This document shows positions 24,693 to 36,499 of a stretch of DNA of 64,000 nucleotides, piece after piece. Both the position numbers and the translations under genes were made by a program. The notes beneath the pieces are model-generated. The model ran no database searches. It was not told where the DNA came from and saw only the letters and a list, made by a program, of their open reading frames with translations. Position 1 is the stretch's first letter, and every line of letters begins with the position of its first letter. This stretch comes from Straminergon stramineum (taxonomy: Eukaryota > Streptophyta > Bryopsida > Hypnales > Calliergonaceae): the NCBI GenBank assembly GCA_963920665.1, contig OY987265.1, positions 44,335,001-44,399,000 on the forward strand, read 5' to 3'.

Positions 24693-26780
24693 TGCACACT
24701 TCAAGATAATTGACTAATTCACTCACATACTATAGTATATTTAAATTTTGTTTAGAGCCATGAAACACATTTAGGCATTAAGTTTACCACATGAGCTCTT
24801 AAATTTTCACCATGAGTGACATTCAAAAAATGACAAAAAAAATTGCCTCAAAATATAGATAACATTGAAATATTATTCTCCATACTATAAATTACACATT
24901 TTCATGGTGTGAAGTGGAAATTCCATATGAAATGTTTATAAATTTTTGAAAAATCATAAAAAAATGAATGATCAAAATGTTTAATTGTCAAATTTATCAA
25001 AAGCCTACAAATGTCACGTTTCTTAAAGAATTTTTTTCATGAATATTGGTAAAATAGCCATACTATCATTAATATCTTTTAATCATATATGGTCATTCCA
25101 AGACCTATGTGGTAACATTTTAAAAGCTATGCTTCACAATATTTTGTTGCTCCAAACTAGGTTGGACCTATGAAGTCAACTAAGATTTGCCACATAGAGT
25201 AGTAGAAGGTTTTTTGCGTAAATTATTCGTAAGTAAGTCACCCAAACTTTCATATTCATATTTTATATATATATAAACACACACTTATCAAGGTATACAA
25301 GTGATGAAGAACACATTAATTCCGGGTTTTCTCAACAATATTGCAAGCTATAAAACAATAGCATAAATATATGTACAAACACAATTGTGGATGAGCACAT
25401 ATGTGCTATTGATGCTTAGATACCAATAAAGATTTCACATTATGAAAGTAAATTATGGAATAATTCTTTTGAATACATGGCTTTATAAGTCTCATAAATG
25501 ATGATTATGATTACTAGTTTATTTGACCATTTACTTTGTAATAGATGAAAAGAATTCAAAAACAATAATTGGAGATGCCCTTATTCCCTAGATTGTTCAA
25601 ATGTTATTCACTATCAATGGTACACAACACATGTTGATATAAAAAGATAGAACTAAGCAAAGAAGAAACTCAATATGATTTCATTTGATCAATTTTCTAT
25701 CCAAAAATCTATATTTGAAAATTACATGTTCCCCACATATTTCAAATTTGATTTTCACCTGTATTTAAGAAAAAAAAATATAGTAAAAGGGACAGAAAAG
25801 ATTGTTTGATAACTCCCTTGGTGTATAAAATATTAAATAAAATATACTCATAAAAAATTTGACACTATGTAGTTCTCAATCTTTTCCATTCAATTAATAG
25901 AATTTTGAAATTACAATAATAGATTATATTGAAATAATTTGATGATTGTTGGAGTTAGAACATATGAGTTGAATTTTAAATTTGAATAAAATATACTTCA
26001 ACCACGCACGCCAGCACTTGTATGCCCAAATTAAACATGTAGGAAGTGACCTCCCTGTCTCCTTGTAGAATCCAAATGACATAGTACTTGTCATTGCCAG
26101 TGCTGAAAATTTATGAAACAAGTCAAGGATGACGAAGAGTTTGATAACAACACGTTTGTAAAAATGAAAAAATGAGAAGAATGCTCAAACTTAAGAAGAC
26201 AGTGAGTAGTGGATTGGACCAATTTAGAATCGAAAATTATAATTTAAAATTTGGGACCAGCTTCAATCATCTTTTCTTCTGAAAGAATCAGGCTACACTA
26301 CCGTATCCTGTGATCTAATTTGATGAGTAACTAAACTTTAAAAGCAACCATTTAAATTTATGGTGCATATTGTACTAAAGTTCTAATTTCTGCCTCTAAC
26401 CCTCACTCATGTCATGAGCTCGTGAGAGTGTTGCAAAGTGAATTCATGTGACATATCAGTATGATTCTGCAGAGGACTGAGGTATGATTGTGAGCATTTC
26501 ACAGCAAGTGCCTGAGTGTTTGTACAGCTTCCACATTCATAAATTACCACAATTTCATAGAATTCCTACGTTTAAGTTAGGATATAGTGGACACGAAGAG
26601 GAAAAAAAAAGCACAGTACGTAACTCAGTCGTTTAGATCTTTCAATCACACACTCAAACGTTTGCATTAATGAATTCGACTGAACCACTGCAGTAGGGTA
26701 TTGCTAATATAACCCAGCTGAGCTTCAAACTAGAGTCCGAGCAATATATATATCCCAGTGACATATTCTCTATGCTAAAG
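24693..26780. other. AT-rich spacer; downstream flank of the 26.8 kb gene
   Basis: No coding or paired repeat ends identified. The composition becomes less AT-biased after about 26,280, approaching the 3' side of the next gene. Confidence 0.5.
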
Positions 26781-26787
26781 ATGCAAA

Positions 26788-27231
26788 TTACGAATACTGG
26801 TAATATATGCCGATCGAGTCGATTTCCATCGGACTAGCTTCACTCGGTACCTCCACTTCATATTCGTATTGTAGATCCATCGGTGTACTAAACTCATCAA
26901 GGCTCTTAGGAGCACTCAATTGATCGAGGCTCGCAGGAGCCTCCTCCATTGCAATTGACTCCTCTTGCACGCAGTTTACAAGACGTTGAGGGCCAAGTCC
27001 AGGAAGCGGAGCAAATTTCTTCTCCCCAGAAGCAGGGACTTGATGCAGACCCAGCTGCTGTCGGTCCTGCACGGAGACCCGTCTCCACGATCGATGACGA
27101 CTATTGGGTTTTGGAGCAGCGATGGGAGCAGGCGCAACATCTGTCGTTTGATACGCGAAATTATTGGCACTGCGGAAATCACGATCACATTGAATACGAG
27201 GACCCAACCTCTGGAAAACGGAGATCGCCAT
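26788..27231 (-). CDS. Unrecognised 147-residue protein, acidic low-complexity C-terminus
   Basis: Single uninterrupted frame from ATG at 27,231 to TAA at 26,788. It starts MAISVFQRLGPRIQCDRDFR and continues through a basic, Pro-rich middle (PKPNSRHRSWRR). The second half is acidic and Ser/Pro/Glu-rich, with repeated LDQL/LDEF and MDLQYEYEVEVP, ending YYQYS. There is no signal peptide, membrane segment or known domain. Support for a real gene comes from its near-balanced base composition inside AT-rich DNA and from a TATA box and repeated promoter boxes at the right distance. The frame is open 16 codons further upstream but without an ATG, so the chosen start is the first Met. The function is unknown; it may be a lineage-specific gene. 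Confidence 0.55.
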   Translation of the reverse strand: MAISVFQRLGPRIQCDRDFRSANNFAYQTTDVAPAPIAAPKPNSRHRSWRRVSVQDRQQLGLHQVPASGEKKFAPLPGLGPQRLVNCVQEESIAMEEAPASLDQLSAPKSLDEFSTPMDLQYEYEVEVPSEASPMEIDSIGIYYQYS

Positions 27232-27428
27232 GCATGCAGAAGGAAAGGAACTCTGGCTCGTCACTATCGACAATAGCAAGTTAGCTTAGAGAGCACGATT
27301 GATTGCAATTCGATGGCAATGGCAAATGGCTCCCAAGAGAACTAGTCTCAAGCGGAAAAAGAATACTACTTGATACTTGAGGTGAGTGAGAATGAATGGC
27401 CCTTGTTGGGGCTCGGGATTGATGCTTA

Positions 27429-27436
27429 ATTTATAG
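27429..27436 (-). promoter_or_regulatory. TATA box for the 26.8 kb gene
   Basis: CTATAAAT on the minus strand, about 200 bases upstream of the chosen ATG and just downstream of the four repeated boxes. Confidence 0.5.
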
Positions 27437-27448
27437 AAAATCTCAACC

Positions 27449-27583
27449 AAAGTAAAAGTCCCATTCCTAATTCTTGGAAAATGGTAAACCAAAAGTAAAA
27501 GACCCACTCCAAATACATAGTTGCACAATTGACAATCAAAAGTAAAAGATCCATTCAAAGTTATAAACAAATTAAAGTAAAAG
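27449..27583 (-). promoter_or_regulatory. Four CTTTTACTTT boxes upstream of the TATA box
   Basis: On the minus strand the word CTTTTACTTT occurs four times (plus-strand starts about 27,449, 27,492, 27,539 and 27,574), spaced 35-47 bp. Three copies have matching flanks (GGGACTTTTACTTT, GGGTCTTTTACTTTTGG, GGATCTTTTACTTTTG). Each box contains two AAAG cores when read on the other strand, the core bound by plant Dof factors. Position directly upstream of a TATA box supports a regulatory role, but the binding factor is inference. Confidence 0.6.
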
Positions 27584-27599
27584 AAATTCCAAAAGTTGG

Positions 27600-28568
27600 A
27601 TGGAAGTTCTACCCAAAGGATGAAAATGGGATTTATTTCAATGCAAAGCGTGCTTCGTGTTTACAAATAAACCACATTGATTTTGATATAATTTAGTATC
27701 ATTGGCTTGATTTTCTATGCCAATATTAGCCCTTAAAGGCGACCCAATGTATTTTCCTTTTTTTTTAATCTTGGCTTAGGAGTTAGGATTGATTTTTGAG
27801 TTTAGACTATGAGTATCCTTCTAGTATGTATTGCAATTTATAATTTTTTCTACATATATATTATATTTTATAAAATCACAAAAATTTTACTCCTTTGCCA
27901 ATAAGTCTAATAAAATTAAAAATAAATTTAGAAAATTTGGAGAGTTTTTTTCTATCAAAGTAGTATCAATTAGAGGAACAATACTAATCTTAATATTTAA
28001 TTGGTTTAATTTCATGAACATGACTTACTTAATGGTTTCTAGAATGTCAAATATGAATATGCTTGAAATTTCTTACCACTATTATTCATTTGTGCTTCTT
28101 GCCATAGAAGAAATTATAAATTACTTCGATTTTGTTAAGTATATGAATATTTGTATATGTTAAAATTGTAATAATTACATTTGTTAACAAAACCTTAAGT
28201 TTGGGATAATCATTCTTATACTCATTGATGACATATGCTATTATATTAGAAAAACAAAAAACAAAATGTGATTTAGAAGGAAAAATTGAATTTAGAAATA
28301 TATTTGATTGTGGTATTTAATGTCTAAATGTTCTTACATCTCAAAAATGCATGTGATTTGGTCCAACTTGATAGTAATTTAATTTCATTACATCCGTTTT
28401 TGGTATTTACTGTAAACCAAGAAACAAATACTTAACAAGTATTGTTTCTACATCATACTAAATTTCAAAATTATCCAAAAATTCAATGAGATAATGCAAT
28501 TTAGAAACTCCATGTGTTCAAATCTAAAATTTCACAAGACTGTGTGTATTCATTTATATTTTCATCTT
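27600..28568. other. AT-rich spacer, nothing identified
   Basis: One 110-codon frame (27,831-28,163) is Ile/Phe/Asn-rich, as expected from AT-rich non-coding DNA; no domain is visible. Confidence 0.5.
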
Positions 28569-29163
28569 TTAACCCCTTGAAGACCAAGTGATAGTTCAAA
28601 TTTCCAAACTATGAAGATTATTAAAAAAAGAAACTAAGAATAATAGTTTAATGATGACCCTAAAACAATACTAGTAGAATATGATCCTTAATCATATACA
28701 TATGGTATTATGATTAGATAAATTTATATGCAAACTAATATTTTTCAATCAAATTTGAAGCCAAAAATTGAAAATTCCTTCCTAAATCAATTGTAGATTG
28801 AGTATTTGTGATTTTCACAAGAATTTTTTTCTTTCAGGTTTGATATTTTAAATTCTTGTTATAGTGATTTTTGGAGATTTTTATTTTAGATTTTTATTCA
28901 AGTTTTTTTGAAGAGCCATTTTTAGAACTGAAAGTGATAATTTTTTAGGCTAGACCTATCAACCTACCTATACCCTTAGAATTATAGGAATTTACAAAGC
29001 AAAGTTTTGAGAATCTATTGTAAACAAATGGTAAAGTACTAATACAAGAATCTCCAAAAATATAAATGGATGAATAAATACATTTTTGTATATATAGAAT
29101 GTGTTTGCGGTCATTTGTTGTTCAAAATATAAATGTTCTAAAAGGGGGTCTTTGAGGGGTGAA
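28569..29163. mobile_element. TTAA-class element, family F, copy 1
   Basis: TTAA then CCCCTTGAAGACCAAGTGAT at the left. The right end is GGGGGTCTTTGAGGGG followed by TGAA, a decayed TTAA. It is 595 bp and aligns with 52,980-54,396 once the element nested there is removed, sharing 'gatgaccctaaaacaat', 'attttcacaagaatttttt' and 'tgatttttggagattttta'. Non-coding. Confidence 0.78.
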
Positions 29164-31269
29164 TGTGTTTTTTGAAAGTGAATGGCAAAACAATGCCACT
29201 CATTTGAATCTTCAATTTTGATAAATTTCTTAAATTATTCCAATATATATACAAATTGATACTATTTTACGCTCATAAGGTACTTTTAATAATCCTACAA
29301 AGCTCCAACTTTGTATAATGTCAATCATGAAGAGGAAGAAATTTAGGTTAGGGAATTTAGGATCTTGTAAGATTTAGTGCTCAAGAATTTAGAACTTCTT
29401 AGATTTGAAAGTTTATATGGAATTGGAGTTTTTTCGAGAGTTAGATTTCTTCAAATAGGGTTAGATTTTTCCTTTATTTGACTAGAAATACAAATAGATT
29501 GAAAATCCTTTAATTGTACAAATTTTTATATGACAATGAAGATGCAAACATATGATTGGTACATTTTGTAATCTTGTGCATTGTGAAAGTTCTTTAAAAA
29601 TGAAGATTCTAAATACTTTGTAAAATTATTCATTTCCAAAAAAAATCAAATGAATTGCAAATGAGTCATGCATTATGGCTTTTATAAGTTTTAGTAGTGG
29701 CAATCTAGTTGTGCAACATGGTTGAGTGGCCAACCTCATGCAACAATGGCAACCATGTAAAAAGAGTACATTGACGAAGTTCCTATTAGGCTATTGGATG
29801 AGAAACAATCCTATTTTCTTTTCCGACTACATTCTCAAATTGGGTGTCCAACCTCATTTAGTAGTGATGCCATATTGGCAACCATGTAAGAAGAGTACAT
29901 CAACAAAGATTCAACTAGGTTGTTAGATTGATGGAAAAAAATCCCATTGTCCATTTGATTGCATTTCCAAGACTACTTGTCCAGAACAATTATGAGTCTC
30001 CAAATTTGCACCACTTGCAAAAGTTTCATTCTCGCATAAATTCCATAGTTCAAAAAAAGATAAATATTTAAAATAAAAATAAATGTATAATATTTTAATG
30101 ATAAACCTATAAAATATGAAAAGCATATAAATTTATTCAGGATTTTTATATTCATATGTTTGAATATCAAAATTACTTAGAGCTCAAAATTCCATGAACA
30201 AAGCTCTTTTCTGTGGAATTTGTAGTGCAACTTTGCACAAAGGCAAACAAAATGTTTCATGAGTAGTATATTTGTTTGAATATAATTGCTATATTATGAA
30301 TTTTTTTGGAATGATAACATACAAGATCATTGACATTTCAAAACCACCTAAAGACAATGTTACACTGGTCAATACCACTTTTCTATATTTGTCTACAATT
30401 TTATGAAAATCCCAAGTTTTCTCATTTTGAGTGCATTGGGATACAAAAAGTCGCACATCATACTAAACATTTGCCATCAAAAATTGTGGTCCCTCACAAA
30501 TAAGCTTCAAAATGTATTATAAATAGAAAAATTCTATAAGATTATATTGTTAGTTTCCATACCAAAAATAATTTTCCAAATTTTGTGACATCTATTATTT
30601 AAATTTTGAATCTACCTAACAACTATATTAATCAATTTGTGGCCAAAGTTTCACCATTGATATTGTAATCTACATTTAAAACATTGATTGGTATCAAATT
30701 CAATCTCTTCGGAAGGAATTGCAAGCAACCCATGTCTATCATAAGGTCACTGCATGAATAATTGTGATTCTATTCTATAATTGATCCCTATGAACTTTTG
30801 CCTTAAATGTATTGCCTCTATTTATGAGAACTGATGTTGAATTGCTTTTGAATACATCTTTTGAAGTATAACTTTGAAAATTCAAGTTGATTCAAACAAT
30901 ATTGATAAAATGCGTAAGAAAATAATCTAGAATAATGTATTTGATTACTTCCAACAAGATCCAACATCAAAAAATTAGACAATTCAACAATAGAAACAAT
31001 GATCAACTATTGTTTTAGTGGACTCAATTCAGGGTGGTTACCTTGATATAGATTACAATTTGTACTGTTGGGACCACTTTGGAATGTTACAAATGGAGAG
31101 ATGCTTGAATTTCATGAAGGGTATACAAAAGTCCAAGCAAAGCACGTGCATGTCCTTCTAAACATATACAAAACTCATGAATGAATGGTATACAACATGT
31201 TTCCAACTAGGGCCCCATTTGCACAAGATAGGCTGACTTCTTTTCATAAATGAGAGTAAGGATATGGTC
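29164..31269. other. AT-rich spacer, nothing identified
   Basis: No gene supported. A local duplication is visible at 29,745-29,920, where 'tggcaaccatgtaa(a/g)aagagtaca' and the following 'ttgggtgtccaacctcat' type words recur about 130 bp apart. Confidence 0.5.
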
Positions 31270-31398
31270 TTAGGGTATGTTTACACCAAAAAAACTTTGG
31301 ATTGGAGCACAAAGAAATGGAGTGTTTTGATTGGAAGATAGCTATGGTACCAACCTAAAGTTCCAAGTTGTCGATACAATTGTGTAAACATGCCCTTA
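31270..31398. mobile_element. Tourist-like MITE
   Basis: About 129 bp bounded by TTA on both sides. Inverted ends are GGGTATGTTTACAC and, reversed from the right, GGGCATGTTTACAC (one mismatch). The TTA duplication and GGG-initial ends fit PIF/Harbinger-derived Tourist MITEs; superfamily assignment is inference. Confidence 0.7.
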
Positions 31399-31648
31399 GC
31401 AATTTCATTACTGTGTGATAAATAATACATTGACACCTATTTGAAGTTGCTAAGACCAAATTTTGTTTTACACTTCTTGGAAATAAGTTTGCCTATATGT
31501 TGAAAAAAAGTCAAACTGTAATCTACACTTCTTTAATTTATACTAATTCTCAACTTGATGAAAAATTAGGAAAACATATTGTAACTTTTATTATATATAT
31601 TCCTTGATTGGAGAAAAATTATCTCCCCTACCATCACTCAATCAGACA

Positions 31649-32127
31649 TAAGGTAAAACAACCCATTATGGACCTTTTACCCATTGTGGATTCTAAAAGA
31701 ATGGCCCCATTATGGTTTTCTTTTAGTGATTGTGATTTGGGCCACATTCAATGTCTTAGCTAACTGGAATGGAGTGATTAGTGACTACAATAGGAACTTT
31801 CAGTTTTTTAGTGTAAGTTCATTGTAAAAAGAGCCTTTTTCAGGTCTTTCTTGTTAGAAAATATTTTGATTGCAATAGGTGAGTAATTAAGATGAGCATT
31901 ATGGATTAGTTTTGGTTGGTTTTGGGATAGTCTACAAGCTCTTTTAGGCTGTGCTAGGCTAAACACTTCAAAAATTCACAACAAATTCACACTTTGTTGA
32001 AAAAATATAGTTTCAAATGCTCTCACCATTTCTATCACTTGACTTTCTCTGGGAAAAAAATAGAAAATTTCAGAAATGACAAGAGAGCAAACCCCCCATT
32101 TGGTCCATAATGGGTTGTTTTATCTTA
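31649..32127. mobile_element. TAAGGTAA-ended element (family D), copy 2
   Basis: The left end is TAAGGTAAAACAACCCATTA and the right end, reversed, is TAAGATAAAACAACCCATTA. It is 479 bp. It matches, in inverted orientation, the copy at 42,759-43,257, including the shared inner segment on 'cactaatcactcca'. Non-coding. Confidence 0.82.
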
Positions 32128-32534
32128 TGCTAAAATGTTTAACATTGTGAGAAATACGTTGTATACTTTTAAACCCTCAAGGCCCAAGGAGACATTTTTG
32201 AGCCTTTGACCTATTCAACAAGTCAAATTTATAACTTCATATTTCTACATTCTAGAAGTATAGCCATGAAGTAAGTAGTTTTGAAAGACTCTAGACATTG
32301 GATATGGGTTGAGACCAACTTCTAGCTTTCAAAATTCATAGTTATTTTTGTTCAAGCAATAAAATGACCAAAAAAATTGCAATCCCTATAATTTCTATTT
32401 TTGCACATACATCTTTTCGTGTGCATCTTTGCACATGAAAAAATTTGCTTTGGATTCTACTACTCCAAATTATGTCCCAAATTGCTGAAGTGGTTGGTTA
32501 TAGGTGCCTCCACCTTAGTCACACCTTCTTCACC

Positions 32535-32630
32535 CCATTCTCAATCTTCAAAGAACAAGGATGGGGATGTAGCACTCTCCCGTTGGCTCTCAATGTCCTA
32601 GAGGTCCCATTCTATGAAGATTGAGAATGG
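32535..32630. repeat. Inverted repeat with 21-nt arms
   Basis: Bases 32,535-32,555 match the reverse complement of 32,610-32,630 at 20 of 21 positions, separated by 54 bases. If transcribed it would form a short hairpin with miRNA-sized arms. No extended pairing was seen outside the arms, so a microRNA is only a possibility. Confidence 0.6.
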
Positions 32631-32639
32631 CCATTCTTC

Positions 32640-33480
32640 TCCTCTGGACGTGATTAATGGGCGTGAAGAAGATTTCGCGAGCAAATTTTTGATCTTGTAC
32701 TCCCTACTTTCACCTCTTTGCTGTAGATTTCACCGTCGTCATTGGAGAGTTGCACTGGAGAGCTTGTGGTGGTAAGTGGTTGCGCGCACATCTACCCATT
32801 TCAAGGTACTTGAATTCCTTCATCTCAATGGATTGGGGAGGTGATCTCTTTAGAGTAGGGGTAGTCACGGCTTCTTCATTGTGCTCCCATTCTTCACAGA
32901 ATTGGGACATGGCAATTTAAGGTGGGCTTGCAGCAAGCTCTAAGTAGTAGAATATACTTATGCTACAAAGTTTTTTTGAGGTTTGTTATTCTCCTTTGGA
33001 GCAAAAGAATGGGCGTGCGGAAGAGTTCACGAGCTAAGTATATTTTGTGACCTGCATCGCCTACCCCGCACTTCGAAACAACGACCTGATACCTGCAATA
33101 CTTGTGTATTTTTAGTCAGAGGTGAACTTGTTCCTTGCAAAGTCCTCCATGTGACGCAAAAGGTTTGTCAAACCTTCATCACCCAAAATTGTTGCACATC
33201 GGCTCCTTTTTTCTCTTGTTACTGTTTCATTCTTCATTCTTCAGAGAGCTTCGAGTTGATGAAGAAGCAGTGACTACCCCTAGTCCTTCACTTAGTTGTT
33301 TCAAAGAACTCATTGAAGCCCAATTTCTCAAGTGCTAAGCAAAGAATGAGAGACAATGAAATATGCACGGATCAGAGAACATGCAGTTTGCTTGGCTCAA
33401 ATTAAAACGAACTAGTAACTACCCTTCCATTTCCTGTGACGAAAGAGAATGGATGAAGTGCAACTGATATGCAGTGACGT
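32640..33480. other. Unexplained low-AT region with internal duplications
   Basis: Composition is closer to genes than to repeats. The segment around 32,653-32,675 ('aatgggcgtgaagaagatttcgcgagc') is echoed at 33,008-33,035 ('aatgggcgtgcggaagagttcacgagc'). A 'gaagaagc.gtgactacccct' word at 33,258-33,280 occurs inverted near 32,860-32,880. Open frames on both strands (minus 32,910-32,710; plus 33,135-33,338) share the short word EEAVTTP because of that inverted copy. No gene model could be supported. Confidence 0.4.
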
Positions 33481-33522
33481 TAGAATTGACCATAACTTAC
33501 TCGCTAAGAAAATCAACAGGTA

Positions 33523-33960
33523 CTAAATCTTTGCAGTTGGGGCGTTGCAAAAGGCGGAGGTCTCTGTTGAATGTCTAACTGGAGAGTGGACACCCAAGTC
33601 TTCGATGATATTAAAATTATTTCCAACCTCTTCCGTTTGCGTACAAGAATTGCAACACGTCTCAACTGTGTTCGTCATGTGTGAGCTGAAGAAATTAATT
33701 TTTCTTCTTGATCGTTGTTGAACATGATAAGAACTGCTTGCAGTATGCAAAAAACTAGATCTAATTCGATGTTGTGATTTGTCACCAGCGAATTCAACCT
33801 CATTATCTTTGAAAGCCATTCCTGAAAATCTGAATATTAGTCCTACGGAAGTCTATTTCTGAGACAAGTTGAATTCATCTTGGGGGCTGTTGTTGACCAG
33901 GCACTCCAATGAATCTTGGTCTTCAAGCAAATATGTGGTGAATGCTGGGAGACACAAGAA
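33523..33960 (-). CDS. Poorly resolved locus divergent from URM1
   Basis: On the minus strand GTTTGCAG precedes an open segment reading FLCLPAFTTYLLEDQDSLEC (about 33,960-33,855) that stops after LSQK. After a TTTTCAG acceptor-like site a 98-codon frame (33,819-33,523) starts MAFKDNEVEFAGDKSQHR and contains CCNSCTQTEEVG. Both pieces have protein-like composition, but I could not join them with a believable intron and do not recognise the family. They begin about 270 bp from the URM1 start on the opposite strand, so a shared bidirectional promoter is possible. Could also be a non-coding transcript or gene relic. Confidence 0.3.
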
Positions 33961-34126
33961 AACCCTGCAAACACACCCTAACGAGTGAAAGCCACGGTTG
34001 CCCTGCCCTAATTCCTAAGCAGCAGACGGCCTAGATCGCCCCTTATCACGGCGCCGAGCAACGGCTATATTAGAGAAGGTGACATTACAGAGGTCGGTGA
34101 AGCGCAAGAGCGTACAAGGTGAAATT

Positions 34127-34139
34127 AGGGTTTAGGGCT
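34127..34139 (+). promoter_or_regulatory. Telo-box-like motif upstream of URM1
   Basis: TTAGGGTTTAGGG about 90 bases before the URM1 start codon. AAACCCTA-type motifs near the transcription start are typical of plant ribosomal-protein and translation-factor promoters; here it suits a tRNA-modification gene. Confidence 0.55.
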
Positions 34140-34228
34140 CCTCTGTCCTCATTGTATCGTTTCATTTGCGAATTATTGCACAGGGACAGAATCACAGAGC
34201 CGGGAGTTCGGCACGGAGGCACGCAGAC

Positions 34229-35641
34229 ATGCATCTGACGTTGGAATTCGGGTATGCACGATCAATATGTTCGATTCTGCTACTAGATTTAAAGGCCAAT
34301 TCTCGATCGATTGTTGCTGGAATTAGGGTTTCCAGAAGCTGTGAAATTGGTTGGTCTGTTTCTGTGGGTGCTTGCTGATGGTGAATTCATTACAGAGGCG
34401 GGCTGGAGCTTTTATTTGGATCGAAGAAAAAGCATGAAGTTGATGTTGCCCCCCCTGATGGTCTGAAGGAGGTACTGCAATCCTCGAAGAGACTTTTTAA
34501 GAATCAACTTCTGCTATGATATAATTCAGCAAGGCAGTTTCCGCAGTAATTTGTCTTCTGATACTTGTTTTGTACACTTACTTCTCTTTCGCCTCATTAT
34601 TTACTATTTGGAATCGTATTTGGACTGTTGTAGCTTTTTTTTCCGAGTAGATTGTTTCCATTTACGGTCACTTCGCCTGTCTGCTACGAAAGGCAATTGC
34701 AGCACACCCTGCTGAACCTGATTCGAGGTATTAGGGTTTAGTGTCGCGCTTACAAGAGCATTAATTCGATTATCATGAACTTTTGTTGGTTGGTTTGTGC
34801 CAGGTGACGATTGAGTCTCTTCTTTCTTGGATCAAGGATAACCTAATTAAGGAGAGGCCAGAGATGTTTTTGAAAGAGAAATCTGTGTAAGTACTCTTTT
34901 CAGATTTCCATGGTCGTGGTATGTCGCAATGTAGTTAGCGAAATTAAGGTCCGAGATTTAAGCTCTCTAGAATTCTAGAATGCCAGTTGCTGAATTAGTC
35001 CCCTGAGAGGATGATTAGAACGTTTAAAGCACCGTCGGTGGTTTTCGAAAACAGATTAGGGTTTGGGGCTCAGATTGGAATGAATTCTCTTCATGACGCA
35101 GTTGTGCTTGTTCCCCTTTACATAAGGCAGAGGATACGAAAACTGTGAAGGATCTGATCCCGTTTCCTAAGCTGATCCCTTTTACCAACTCATTTATTCA
35201 TGCACTTAATTGATCTTATTAGCTACAGTAGTGGTGTTGGCATGACCTGGGTAAATGTCTATGCGCTCTGATACTTGGATGGGAATGGGGATGTCTACTA
35301 TCGCATACAGTGGTCTGGAACTTCCCACTTCAAATTCGCTTAAGAAATTTATACAGTAATTTAGATTTGATCTCAGCAGAGTTGATTCTTGTACCCATAG
35401 GTGTCTTCATAGCTTTGTACAACTCCGAAAAATCACTCATGCTTGTGTTGCAATGAAAGTGATGCAAATAATATCCTTTACCTCTAATGTCTGTTTTTTG
35501 AAAACTTGGTGGACTTTATACAGGCGTCCAGGTGTGCTTGTGTTGGTGAATGACAGCGACTGGGAACTTTGTGGTCGACTTGAAACGGTGCTGGAAGATA
35601 ACGATGAAGTCATATTTATTTCTACCTTACATGGCGGCTGA
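34229..35641 (+). CDS. URM1: Ubiquitin-related modifier 1 (Urm1)
   Basis: Beta-grasp sulfur carrier: its C-terminal Gly-Gly is adenylated and thiocarboxylated, and it donates sulfur for 2-thiolation of wobble uridine in cytosolic tRNAs; it can also be attached to proteins. Four exons fit with matching phases: 34,229-34,251, 34,396-34,471, 34,804-34,886 and 35,524-35,641, giving exactly 99 residues, the family length. The N-terminus is [16 protein letters not shown]. The middle carries [21 protein letters not shown], followed by [17 protein letters not shown], and the protein ends FISTLHGG with stop directly after the essential Gly98-Gly99. All key Urm1 motifs are present. Confidence 0.96.
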
Positions 35642-36499
35642 ACTTACTCCTGCACGTAGAAGTAGAGTAGATCAAAATAGTGATCGCATGTTTGTATTTT
35701 AAGTGTAACAATCAAAAATTATAGTTTCTAGTGAAAAAGGCTTTCTCGCTTACATTACAGTTTCATACTTCGAGGAGGCTGCTGGTAAGGGCATGTTTCC
35801 ATGTGGTGCTTTGCACTAAGCTGATGGATATTATACATGTAGCGAATAAGTCATTTGTAGAAATGCTCTTTTCATAGTATATGTAGTTGAACTGTAAAAT
35901 TTGGTATAGATTGAGACAGATTGACAAGGTTTTACGGTACACGCTAACTGTTCTTGAATGATTTCCATTTATTCTAAATTCTCCGATTGTGTGATGGTAA
36001 CGGAGTTGTTAGTGTAGATGACGAGGAATTGAAGAATGATGACAATAGCCCCAACAGGATTTCAGGGCTCCGCCAACTTCAGATGTGGAGAAGGATATGG
36101 AATCTCAATTTTATCTTGTGCGATTGTATATTTCGTTTACATTGAGAGATGATTAATGTTAAAAGAAAAGATCAACTGAGTAACAAATTGCATTGTGAAC
36201 TGCTCATAAATGTAGAAATTTGTACACATTCTCAAAGAAAATTTGACTAATGCTAAACGATGCTTTACTCAATATCATCGATACAACTGAGATACACCGA
36301 TCTCACACAAAACACTAATCCCATTGCAAATATCACACTTCTCAACAAGGCGAAAGCCATTTCGCTGCACCACCTGCTGACGAAAGCAATATGCTTCAAA
36401 ATTGTGGAAGTACATACTCTACATCTATTCCATCTGACACTCCTACGCTCCATCCTTCCTTCCTTGCTGTTAACAGAAGTATATACAAACGCAGACAAC
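35642..36499. other. Convergent 3' flanks of URM1 and LHCSR
   Basis: Holds the 3' untranslated regions of the two converging genes; no further coding sequence was recognised. Confidence 0.6.

Noticed and set aside
26949..27284. Plus-strand frames of 103-111 codons opposite the 26.8 kb gene
   Set aside because: TATA box and repeated promoter boxes are oriented for the minus strand; the plus frames lack supporting signals.
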